Assembly: GCA_036389715.1 (NCBI GenBank)
Contig: DASVWH010000158.1
Location: forward strand, 1-30,302
Reading direction: 5' to 3'
Source: DASVWH01 sp036389715
GTDB taxonomy: Bacteria; Acidobacteriota; Blastocatellia; Pyrinomonadales; Pyrinomonadaceae
DNA: 30,302 nucleotides
A program made the translations under genes and the position numbers. How positions within the stretch are numbered: position 1 is the first letter of the stretch; every line of letters starts with the position of its first letter. Positions 23,659-30,302 of the stretch are shown one piece after another. Under the pieces are notes generated by a model. The model ran no database searches, was not told where the DNA came from, and worked only from the letters and a program-made list of their open reading frames with translations.

Positions 23659-23982
23659 ATGAAACGCGGTCACTTACTAAAGCTCGTGCGGGCGGGCGCG
23701 CTCGGCCTGAGCCTGATGATTTTGCCCGGGGTCGTCGCGGCCCAGTCCAACAATAACGGTAATACTGGGACCAATACGAGCACCACCCGGACGGAAACTC
23801 GCGTCGAGGGCGATGAGAGAAAAGACAGGGATTTTGACTGGGGCTGGCTCGGGCTGCTCGGGCTCGCCGGACTGCTCGGACTGATGCCCAGAAAGCGCTC
23901 GGTCCAGGTGCGCGAGATGCCCGCGCAGCATAATCCCGGCCCTGCCCCGCCGGTCAATCCGAACACGGCCGACCGCCGGTAG
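23659..23982 (+). CDS. Small WGxxGxxG-type secreted or membrane protein
   Basis: GAGGGAG precedes the ATG at 23659. The 107 residues comprise a signal peptide (LVRAGALGLSLMILPGVVAAQ), an Asn/Thr-rich low-complexity segment (SNNNGNTGTNTSTT), a charged stretch, then DFDWGWLGLLGLAGLLGLMP followed by RKR. The last block fits the WGxxGxxG-CTERM-like sorting or anchoring motif, with a basic cluster after it. Unusually, another ~27 residues (Pro/Asn-rich) follow the basic cluster, so the motif is not at the very C-terminus. It closes the cassette of DUF2382 genes after a 227-nt gap and may have its own promoter. Its partner and role are unknown. Confidence 0.75.
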   Translation: MKRGHLLKLVRAGALGLSLMILPGVVAAQSNNNGNTGTNTSTTRTETRVEGDERKDRDFDWGWLGLLGLAGLLGLMPRKRSVQVREMPAQHNPGPAPPVNPNTADRR

Positions 23983-24014
23983 GACCGAAAAGCGCACACC
24001 CCGCCAATCATCTT

Positions 24015-24051
24015 GGAGGGCATGCAGGGGACAGTCTCCAGCATGCCCTCC
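24015..24051. terminator. 11-bp hairpin between convergent genes
   Basis: GGAGGGCATGC (24015-24025) pairs perfectly with GCATGCCCTCC (24041-24051) around a 15-nt loop. It lies 33 nt beyond the stop of the WGxxGxxG gene. The tract that follows is GTCGAATAA and not U-rich, so it is terminator-like but not canonical. Confidence 0.45.
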
Positions 24052-24121
24052 GTCGAATAACGCGCGGAGCCAGTTCGCATGATGCCCGGAGCCGATTCGC
24101 GTCGGCTCACTGCCCGACCCC

Positions 24122-24152
24122 GGCGGGCGCTTGAGCGGGAGAAGCGCCCGCC
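24122..24152. terminator. Second 11-bp hairpin between convergent genes
   Basis: GGCGGGCGCTT (24122-24132) pairs perfectly with AAGCGCCCGCC (24142-24152) around a 9-nt loop. It lies 20 nt beyond the stop of the minus-strand gene at 24172. Neither side has a U-tract. With the hairpin at 24015-24051 it probably insulates the two convergent transcripts. Confidence 0.45.
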
Positions 24153-24171
24153 CTAAATGGCGCTCCGGCGG

Positions 24172-24918
24172 CTAACGCTTCGCAGTCGCCGCAAGTGATT
24201 CCAATCGTTTGCGCGCCTCGACGGCTTCGGGGCTGCGCGGGTAGCGCCGGACTATCTCGCGCCAGCTCTCGCCGTCGTAGTGAAACCGCTTCGCACCCCG
24301 GTCGAAGGTGAAGGTCACGCCCTGTCTTCTGTAGCGGTCCAGCCCGTTATAGTTCATGAAGTAGCTGAAGACGGGCGCGCCGCCCGCCGCCATCTCACGC
24401 TCGTCCAGGCGTCTGGCCGCATCGCGCGACAACCTGGCGGCCGCCTCTTCGGCCGCTTCGCCGTAGAGCAACAGGACGGCCGGGCGCAGCGGCGACCTGC
24501 TGAAAAGGTCCAGAAAGATACGCGCGCGCACGGTGCGATCAAATCCTTCGGAGCTGCGAATCAATTGCAGCACGCGCTGGTCATCGCCATTTCTGACGAG
24601 CGAGGCGACCGCCTCCGCCTGCAACCAGCCCTGAGTCCTGCGCGTGACCATCACGCGGTAGAACGTCACATTGTCGGCCGAGCGCCTGGCCCCCTTGATG
24701 AGCACGCTTCGGCCCCGGCTCATTCTCTGTAAGAGGGGCGCGGCCAGGTCCGGCGCGGCGCGCAGGGCCGCCAGCCTTTCGTCAATGACGACGGCACGCG
24801 CTGCGCCTTCCGCCTGGCGCTTCTGCTGTGCCCGGACGGCCGAGACGGCGGACTGAAGAGAGGCCAGGCAGACAATCGAGAGAAACCCCACGTTGATTCT
24901 CGTGTAGCGAAGAGACAT
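24172..24918 (-). CDS. Secreted SH3-like protein of unknown function
   Basis: The 248-residue product starts at ATG 24918, with AAAGG seven nt upstream, and has a signal peptide (INVGFLSIVCLASLQSAVSAV). Residues about 40-108 look like a bacterial SH3 fold (VVIDERLAALRAAPDLAAPLLQ, then RGRSVLIKGA and QGWLQAEAVASL). A helical domain follows, then the segment FSYFMNYNGLDRYRRQGVTF with FHYDGESWREIVRRYPRSPE, which resembles an Ala/Arg-rich tail repeat. The SH3 domain could bind cell-wall peptides. The gene begins 66 nt after ruvC ends and is read in the same direction, so it may be co-transcribed. Family unknown. Confidence 0.7.
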   Translation of the reverse strand: MSLRYTRINVGFLSIVCLASLQSAVSAVRAQQKRQAEGAARAVVIDERLAALRAAPDLAAPLLQRMSRGRSVLIKGARRSADNVTFYRVMVTRRTQGWLQAEAVASLVRNGDDQRVLQLIRSSEGFDRTVRARIFLDLFSRSPLRPAVLLLYGEAAEEAAARLSRDAARRLDEREMAAGGAPVFSYFMNYNGLDRYRRQGVTFTFDRGAKRFHYDGESWREIVRRYPRSPEAVEARKRLESLAATAKR

Positions 24919-24984
24919 AGCTTTGCCTTTTTTATCGGGGTGAGCTTAAGGGCGGCGACATGCTCGCGGCGCGCGGGTGGGGTT

Positions 24985-25533
24985 TTAGCGGGAAGCGCGG
25001 CGTCGAGTCGCAGACAGGGTGGACAGCTTGATGCGGGCATCTGCGGCGAGGATGCGGCTCTTCGCGCCCGCGTGATGAAAATGGCAGATGGCGATGGCCA
25101 GCGCGTCGGCCGCGTCGTGCGGCTCGGGAATACTCGGCAGCGCGAGCAGCACGCGGACCATCTCCTGCACCTGATGTTTTTCGGCCCCGCCATAGCCGAC
25201 GACCGTCTGCTTAATCAGTCGCGGGCTATACTCATTGACTTCGACCGCGGCGCGCTCGGCCGCACAGAGCGCCACGCCGCGCACCTGCCCGAGCTTGAGT
25301 GCGACCTTCACGTTGGTCGCATAAAAAGCCTCTTCGACCGCGCAGGCATCCGGCTTGAGACGCGCGATGACGGCCTCTAAGCCGTCGCTGATCTTCAGGA
25401 GCCGGGCGGAAAATCTCTCTTTCGGCGAAGCCTTGACCGTGCCGTATTCGACGAGACGGTAACGCCGCGCATCGCCCTCGACCACGCCCCAGCCCGTCGT
25501 CTCGCTCCCCGGATCAATGCCTAGAACACGCAA
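24985..25533 (-). CDS. ruvC: Holliday junction resolvase RuvC
   Basis: RuvC cuts Holliday junctions symmetrically during homologous recombination, normally with RuvAB. The start is taken as TTG at 25533 because it gives the expected LRVLGIDPG opening and has GGAAGAG upstream; longer frames begin at GTG 25548 or TTG 25584 and add no recognisable sequence. The 182-residue product matches the usual ~170-180 length. The four acidic catalytic residues are visible in GIDPGS, VEEAFYATN, and PHDAADALAIA (two Asp). The gene follows yebC, as in many bacteria, but with a 239-nt gap and no ruvA or ruvB after it; instead a secreted SH3-like protein follows. The C-terminus is basic (TRRRASR). Confidence 0.93.
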   Translation of the reverse strand: MRVLGIDPGSETTGWGVVEGDARRYRLVEYGTVKASPKERFSARLLKISDGLEAVIARLKPDACAVEEAFYATNVKVALKLGQVRGVALCAAERAAVEVNEYSPRLIKQTVVGYGGAEKHQVQEMVRVLLALPSIPEPHDAADALAIAICHFHHAGAKSRILAADARIKLSTLSATRRRASR

Positions 25534-25772
25534 GATTTTCTCTTCCACGAAAGCACAAGGCAGTCGGTGTCTCTGCCCCTGCAATTAGGTTTTCCGCGAG
25601 CCCCGCGGAGAATAACATAGAAAGAATCGGCGCTAAAAGCCGAAGGGAAAACTAACAGCCGAAGAGAAAAAAGGTGGCGGATGGAGCGGCGCTCATGCTT
25701 CCCTTTTCGCTCTTCTCTCTTCTCCTTACTCTCTTCTGCTTCTCTCACCCCCGGGCCTTGCCGGGTCGCCGC

Positions 25773-26510
<738 letters not shown>

Positions 26511-26608
26511 TTGGATAGATTCCTTCAGTCTTAAAATTGGTGTTTGAAGCGGATGCTGAAATATAGCAAAAAGCCGTGATAAGTAACAGGTCGTAAAGCA
26601 GTAAAGAA

Positions 26609-26710
26609 GTGATGAGTAATGAAGCGACGAGTGATGAGTGAAAAGCTGACAGCTCTGCTCTCACTGCTCATCGCTTCTTTACTCATCACTCATTACTCAT
26701 CACTCATCAC
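26609..26710. repeat. Intergenic palindromic repeat, copy 2 (GTGATGAGTAATGA type)
   Basis: GTGATGAGTAATGA (26609-26622) pairs exactly with TCATTACTCATCAC (26690-26703), and GTGATGAGTG (26631-26640) with CACTCATCAC (26701-26710). The region between holds more of the same words (AAGCTGACAGCTC, TCGCTTCTTTACTCATC), so several alternative foldings are possible. It shares a 14-bp core with the repeat at 9329-9385, 17 kb away. It lies between the M16 gene's stop (26726) and the yebC start (26510), both minus strand. Confidence 0.85.
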
Positions 26711-26725
26711 TGTCTTATACCGTCT

Positions 26726-28129
26726 TTAGTCGAGCTTGCCGTAGGGGGTCAACTGCTCGGCGATCTTGCTCTTGTCGCCGACGACGACGACCGTCATCTT
26801 GTCGCCGAGCAGGTAGGTGCGCGCGACGCGCTGGACATCCTGCGGCGTGACGGCCATCACCTTCTGGACGTAGGTATTGAGGTAATTATCGCCGAGCCCG
26901 TGCAGGTCCGCGAAGACGAGCTGGCTGATGATGCCCTGCCGCGAAGAGTTCTGGATGACGAAAATCCCGGCCATGTAATTCTTGATGCCCTGCAACTCTT
27001 CGGCCGTCGGCGGCTCTTTCTGAAGGCGCTCGATCTCGTAGAAAATCTCCTTCAGCGAGGGCCCCGTGACGGCCGTCGTCACGTCGGCTATCTCGACCCA
27101 GTAGGCGTCACGATAGCGCGCCGAGACCTGGCTGAAGGGCGAATAGGTGTAGCCCTTCGCTTCACGAATGTTCGAGGTGATGCGCGAGCCGAACGAGCCT
27201 CCGAGCAGCGCGTCCATGACCTGGAGCGTGATCCAGTCAGTGTTGCTCGGGTCAACGGTCGGCAGGCCGAGATAGATGGTTGACTGCGCCGCGCCCGGAC
27301 GATCAATCAGGTTAAGGGCCCGCGCGGCGACCGGCTTCGGGATATTCATGAAGGGGTCGCTGCCGCGCGGCCAGCCCTCGAAAGCCTGCGTGATCGCCCT
27401 TCGCATCGCGGCCGAGTCGAAGCGCCCCGCGACGTAGAGGTCGGTCCGCGCGGCCCCGAAGTTCTCCTTGTAAAACTTCTGTATATCGCCAATCGTGTAG
27501 CTCTTAATCATCTCCTCGGTCGGGAAAATCCGCCCGTAGGGATGATTCGGATAGAGCAGTCTGCGGAAGCGCTCAAGGGCGAGCTGGCCTGGCTGCGTGC
27601 GGGCGATGGTCAACTGCCGGAGGCGGTCGTTCTTGAGGCGCTCAAGCTCTGAGGCCGGAAGCAGGGGACGCTCCAGCACGTCCGCCAGCAGGGCCACCAG
27701 CTCCGGCCCGAACTCCGAGAGGACATCGCCGCTGACGGAAGTCTGCTCGACGCCGACGTTGACGCCAAGACGACCGCCCATCCGCGCGGCGTCCTGGGCC
27801 AACTGCTCGGCGCTGCGCGTCGTCGTTCCCTCTCTGAGCATCGCGCCCGTCAGGTCCGCGAGCCAGGTCTGCTTCTCCGATTCGTTGAGATTACCGGCGC
27901 GCACGACGGCCCTGACCGCGACTTTCGGGACCGCGCCGTAAGGCACGAGCGTGACCCTCATCCCGTTCTTCAGCGTGAAGGTCTCCCTGCGCGGGAGCGT
28001 AAAGGGCTTGGGCGGAGCGCCCGCGGGCGGCGTCTGTTTCTGCGTCTGCTGCGCGGGCAGCAGGCCCTCTGCGCCGCAGACGATGACGGCGAGAAGGCAG
28101 ATCGTGAGCAAGGGTTTCTTGAAGTCCAT
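26726..28129 (-). CDS. M16-family peptidase-like protein without zinc site (inactive partner)
   Basis: The ATG at 28129 is preferred because GGAG lies six nt before it; the upstream ATG at 28141 has a poor ribosome site. The 467-residue product has a signal peptide (FKKPLLTICLLAVIVCGAEG), an M16 N-terminal domain and an M16 C-terminal domain. Where the family has HxxEH this protein reads TWLADLTGAMLREGT, so the zinc-binding His and the catalytic Glu are absent. The C-terminal Arg/Tyr-containing motif REAKGYTYS is kept, as in the non-catalytic subunits of M16 heterodimers. It follows the active peptidase gene by 34 nt (22 from its alternative start), and the pair probably forms one complex that degrades peptides in the periplasm. 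Confidence 0.92.
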   Translation of the reverse strand: MDFKKPLLTICLLAVIVCGAEGLLPAQQTQKQTPPAGAPPKPFTLPRRETFTLKNGMRVTLVPYGAVPKVAVRAVVRAGNLNESEKQTWLADLTGAMLREGTTTRSAEQLAQDAARMGGRLGVNVGVEQTSVSGDVLSEFGPELVALLADVLERPLLPASELERLKNDRLRQLTIARTQPGQLALERFRRLLYPNHPYGRIFPTEEMIKSYTIGDIQKFYKENFGAARTDLYVAGRFDSAAMRRAITQAFEGWPRGSDPFMNIPKPVAARALNLIDRPGAAQSTIYLGLPTVDPSNTDWITLQVMDALLGGSFGSRITSNIREAKGYTYSPFSQVSARYRDAYWVEIADVTTAVTGPSLKEIFYEIERLQKEPPTAEELQGIKNYMAGIFVIQNSSRQGIISQLVFADLHGLGDNYLNTYVQKVMAVTPQDVQRVARTYLLGDKMTVVVVGDKSKIAEQLTPYGKLD

Positions 28130-28163
28130 ATCAATCTCCATCTCTTGATTGAGCTCAAAACGA

Positions 28164-29552
28164 TTAACGGCTGCCGCCGCCGGGTTCGATGACGAGGACC
28201 GTGCGATTGGTCGGGCGCAGGTACTCGCGCGCAGTGCGTTGCAGCAGCTCCGGCGTCACCTTGCGAAACTCGGCTTCGAGCGTGTTGATGCGCGCCGGAT
28301 TATCGTCGAAGAGCGCGAAGCTGGCCAGCAGGTCCGCGCGTCCGAAGCCGTTCAACTGCGTCAGCGTATCGTAGAAGCCCGAGCGCAGCTTGACGATGGC
28401 GCGCTCGAGCGTCGCACGGTCAACCGGCTTGGCCTGGACGCCCTCAATGACGGAGTCAACCGCCGCCATGATCTCGTCCGGCTTCCTGTTGTTGTCATAG
28501 TAGAGATAGCCGAGCCAGAGCATCGGGCCGTTGTAGTTGAAGAAGTTGCCGAGGAGGTTGATGCCGCCGGGAACGGAAGCGGTCAGCCCGCGCCGCTTGA
28601 CCAGCTCCTGGTAGAGCAGGCTGTCTTCACCCTGAAGCAGAATCTGGTCGAGCACTCCCATCGCGTAGTATTCGGGCGTGTTGCGCTCGGGCATGTGATA
28701 GCCGAAGGAGAGCGCAGGGCGCTTGGCCAACGGGTCCGTCTTGCTGGCGCGCTTCTCCTTCTCCTGCCGGGGCTCGGTCAGGTCCGGGGTCGCGGGCTGC
28801 TTGGAGGCCGGGATGGCCGCGAAATACTTGTCAATCATCTTGCGCGCCTGCGCCGTGTCGAAATCGCCGACGACGACCAGCGCCGCGTTGTTCGGCGCGT
28901 AGTAGGTGCTGAAGAAATCCCGCACGTCCTTGAGCGTCGCGGCTTCGATGTCTTTGAGGTCGCCGTAGAAGTTGTGCGCGTTGTACCAGTTGGTGTTGGC
29001 GTACTGCGGCATGTCCAGCCAGGGAAAGCCGCCGTAGGGCGTGTTGAGCACGTTGACCTTGACCTCGTTGCCGACCACGCCCTGCTGGTTCTTCAGGTTC
29101 TCCTCCGTGATGTTGAGGCCGCGCATCCGGTCCGCTTCGGCCCAAAGCGCCGTCTCCAGCTTACTGGAGGGCATCACCTCGAAGTAGTTGGTAAAGTCGA
29201 AGCGGGTCGAGCCGTTGAGAATGCCGCCGTTCTGCTGGACCAGCTTGATGAACTCCATCTTGCCCAGATTCTGCGAGCCTTGGAACATCATGTGCTCGAA
29301 GAGATGCGCGAAGCCCGTGCGGTCCTTCGGCTCGATGCGAAAGCCGATCTGGTAATAGACGGCGACGGCGACCGTCGGCGCGCTCTGGTCGGGCGAGAGC
29401 ACGACCTTGAGGCCGTTGGGCAGTTTGAAATAGGTAACGGGGACGTTAAAGGCGTCTTTGGTGTCGGGAGCGGCCGTTGCCGGTCCCGAAGCCGAGAGCG
29501 CCAGCGCCGCGCAGAGGGCCACGGACAGGAAGTGGCGTAAGTGAATTCTCAT
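28164..29552 (-). CDS. M16-family zinc peptidase (active subunit)
   Basis: GGAGG lies five nt before the ATG at 29552, and a signal peptide follows (LRHFLSVALCAALALSASGP), giving 462 residues. The inverted zinc motif HxxEH is intact (H83-LFE-H87), and the third ligand Glu163 lies at the expected spacing (NQQGVVGNEVK). The M16 family (pitrilysin/insulysin/mitochondrial processing peptidase) uses this motif to cleave peptides inside a clam-shell chamber. Residues from ~200 on form the second M16 domain (FFSTYYAPNNAALVVVGDFD). The upstream DUF167 gene ends 82 nt before it, and the inactive partner follows at once. The likely site is the periplasm; substrates are unknown. Confidence 0.95.
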   Translation of the reverse strand: MRIHLRHFLSVALCAALALSASGPATAAPDTKDAFNVPVTYFKLPNGLKVVLSPDQSAPTVAVAVYYQIGFRIEPKDRTGFAHLFEHMMFQGSQNLGKMEFIKLVQQNGGILNGSTRFDFTNYFEVMPSSKLETALWAEADRMRGLNITEENLKNQQGVVGNEVKVNVLNTPYGGFPWLDMPQYANTNWYNAHNFYGDLKDIEAATLKDVRDFFSTYYAPNNAALVVVGDFDTAQARKMIDKYFAAIPASKQPATPDLTEPRQEKEKRASKTDPLAKRPALSFGYHMPERNTPEYYAMGVLDQILLQGEDSLLYQELVKRRGLTASVPGGINLLGNFFNYNGPMLWLGYLYYDNNRKPDEIMAAVDSVIEGVQAKPVDRATLERAIVKLRSGFYDTLTQLNGFGRADLLASFALFDDNPARINTLEAEFRKVTPELLQRTAREYLRPTNRTVLVIEPGGGSR

Positions 29553-29634
29553 AGAACCTCCGTGAGAGATTTTGTTACAGAACCAGGGTGTCTCCGGCAG
29601 CTTTGGCAGAGCAGCCGCCGCCGCTGCAAAAACT

Positions 29635-29925
29635 CTATTTGCTGTTGGCGAGGCTTTCGAGCCTCTCGGCAAGAGCGCCAGCGACGCGCACCTGCTTCAG
29701 TTTTGAAGCGTGCCCGCTCCTGATTTCCACCGCGCGGGCCGGGACAGAGAGCGCCCGCGCCAGGGTGCGCACCAGCTCCTCGTTGGCGGCCCCGTCGACT
29801 GGCGCGGCGGCCACGCGCACGCGCAGCGCCCCGTCGTGCTCACCCGTAACGGAGCTGCGCGAGGCGCGCGCGACGACCCGGACGGTGAAGACCAGCGCCC
29901 CTTCCGCTTCCGTATATCTAATCAC
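29635..29925 (-). CDS. DUF167/YggU-family protein
   Basis: A 96-residue protein of the DUF167 family, which is widespread but has no established function. The family signature is complete: VVARASRSSVTGEHDGALRVRV followed by AAPVDGAANEELVRTLARALSV and a final SGHASKLKQVRV. The only start in frame after the TGA upstream is GTG at 29925, but the GGAGG overlaps it, so initiation is unusual; a rare ATT three nt farther is the only other near option. It lies 24 nt after the YggT-family stop, a pairing (yggT-yggU) seen in many bacteria. Confidence 0.88.
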   Translation of the reverse strand: MIRYTEAEGALVFTVRVVARASRSSVTGEHDGALRVRVAAAPVDGAANEELVRTLARALSVPARAVEIRSGHASKLKQVRVAGALAERLESLANSK

Positions 29926-29949
29926 CTCCGGTCAACCCGCGAAGCGCGC

Positions 29950-30302
29950 TCAGTAGAGGCGGAAAACTCCAAAGACCGCCTGCTGTAGCAGTTGAATCAG
30001 CAGCAGGACGACGATGGGCGAAATGTCGAACATCCCGAGCGGCGGAATCATCCGGCGAAATGGGCCCATCACGGGCTCGGTGGCGCGAATCAGAAACCGC
30101 GTCAGGCGGTTGGCCGAGCTGCTCCCCCAGGAGAAGACTATCCGCATGAAGATGAGCAGCGAATAGATGGCCAGCAGCCCGAAGAGCAGAAAGCCTATGA
30201 CGCGCACAATATCGCCACCCGTCAGGCTCAGGATGACGCCGTTGGTCGTGTGCGTCACGGTCGAGACGAGCTGGATGGCGAAGTATCCGAGCAGGCACGC
30301 GA
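29950..30302 (-). CDS. YggT-family membrane protein (5' end lies outside the window)
   Basis: The frame ends at 29950 and remains open to the right edge. A GTG at 30258 could start a 102-residue product, but the frame upstream of it (LLGYFAIQLVSTVTH) is hydrophobic and protein-like, so the gene probably begins beyond the window. Visible family features are the membrane segment IGFLLFGLLAIYSLLIFMRIV, FSWGSSSANRLTRFLIRATEP, PFRRMIPPLGMFDISPIVVL and a final helix LLLIQLLQQAVFGVF. YggT proteins are small inner-membrane proteins; some family members are linked to cell division or chloroplast organisation, and the bacterial function is unclear. It is followed by DUF167 and the M16 pair, likely one transcript. 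Confidence 0.85.
   Translation of the reverse strand, partial: ACLLGYFAIQLVSTVTHTTNGVILSLTGGDIVRVIGFLLFGLLAIYSLLIFMRIVFSWGSSSANRLTRFLIRATEPVMGPFRRMIPPLGMFDISPIVVLLLIQLLQQAVFGVFRLY

Noticed and set aside
28149..29540. 463-codon plus-strand ORF opposite the active M16 peptidase gene
   Set aside because: Antisense frame opened by high GC; the minus strand encodes a complete M16 protein with its zinc site.

Overview
The window is a GC-rich (roughly 60% or more by eye), densely coded bacterial chromosome segment. It has no rRNA or tRNA genes, no transposase, no phage genes and no CRISPR array. The gene content suggests Acidobacteriota, perhaps Blastocatellia: a sortilin-type propeller protein, a PKD/OmpA-like envelope protein, tandem M16 peptidases, a FDFNG-type HAD protein and several DUF2382 proteins. 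The outer-membrane and periplasmic proteins point to a diderm. The phylum call is an inference from gene style, not from a marker gene.

Layout. (1) 1-10283, minus strand: the 5' part of rpsA (ribosomal protein S1) with a long unusual leader; a secreted beta-propeller protein with an inserted peptidoglycan-binding domain; a large beta-barrel/PKD/OmpA-like envelope protein; glutamate dehydrogenase; and LarE. (2) 10615-14119, plus strand: a secreted TPR protein, two small secreted helical proteins whose genes abut, and a membrane protein with two zinc ribbons that has its own TATAAT box. (3) 14344-19867, minus strand: HAD hydrolase, SirB1-like protein and MacB-like permease form one tight run. 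A divergent SAM-hydrolase-fold protein and a CHASE3-PAS-GGDEF diguanylate cyclase form a second. (4) 20199-23982, plus strand: a stress/envelope cassette with three DUF2382 (YsnF/AvaK-like) proteins, two of which carry glycine zippers, plus a small tail-anchored membrane protein and a WGxxGxxG-type protein. (5) 24172-30302, minus strand: a YggT-family protein (runs off the right edge), a DUF167 protein, an active M16 peptidase and an inactive M16 partner; then YebC, RuvC and a secreted SH3-like protein.

Non-coding structure is rich. Long perfect inverted repeats sit in many gaps, including three intergenic palindromes built from short words such as TGATGAGTAATGA or GTCAATAGTGAA. There is a tandem 16-bp repeat at 14208-14270 and a 17-bp candidate operator between the HAD and DUF2382 genes. 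The leader of rpsA carries a stretch that resembles the 3' end of 16S rRNA, including an anti-Shine-Dalgarno core.

The observations most worth following up are the rpsA leader, the DUF2382 stress cassette, the SAM-hydrolase-like protein that appears to lack the family's active-site motifs, and the secreted TPR/helical-protein cluster. Much of the rest is ordinary housekeeping content.
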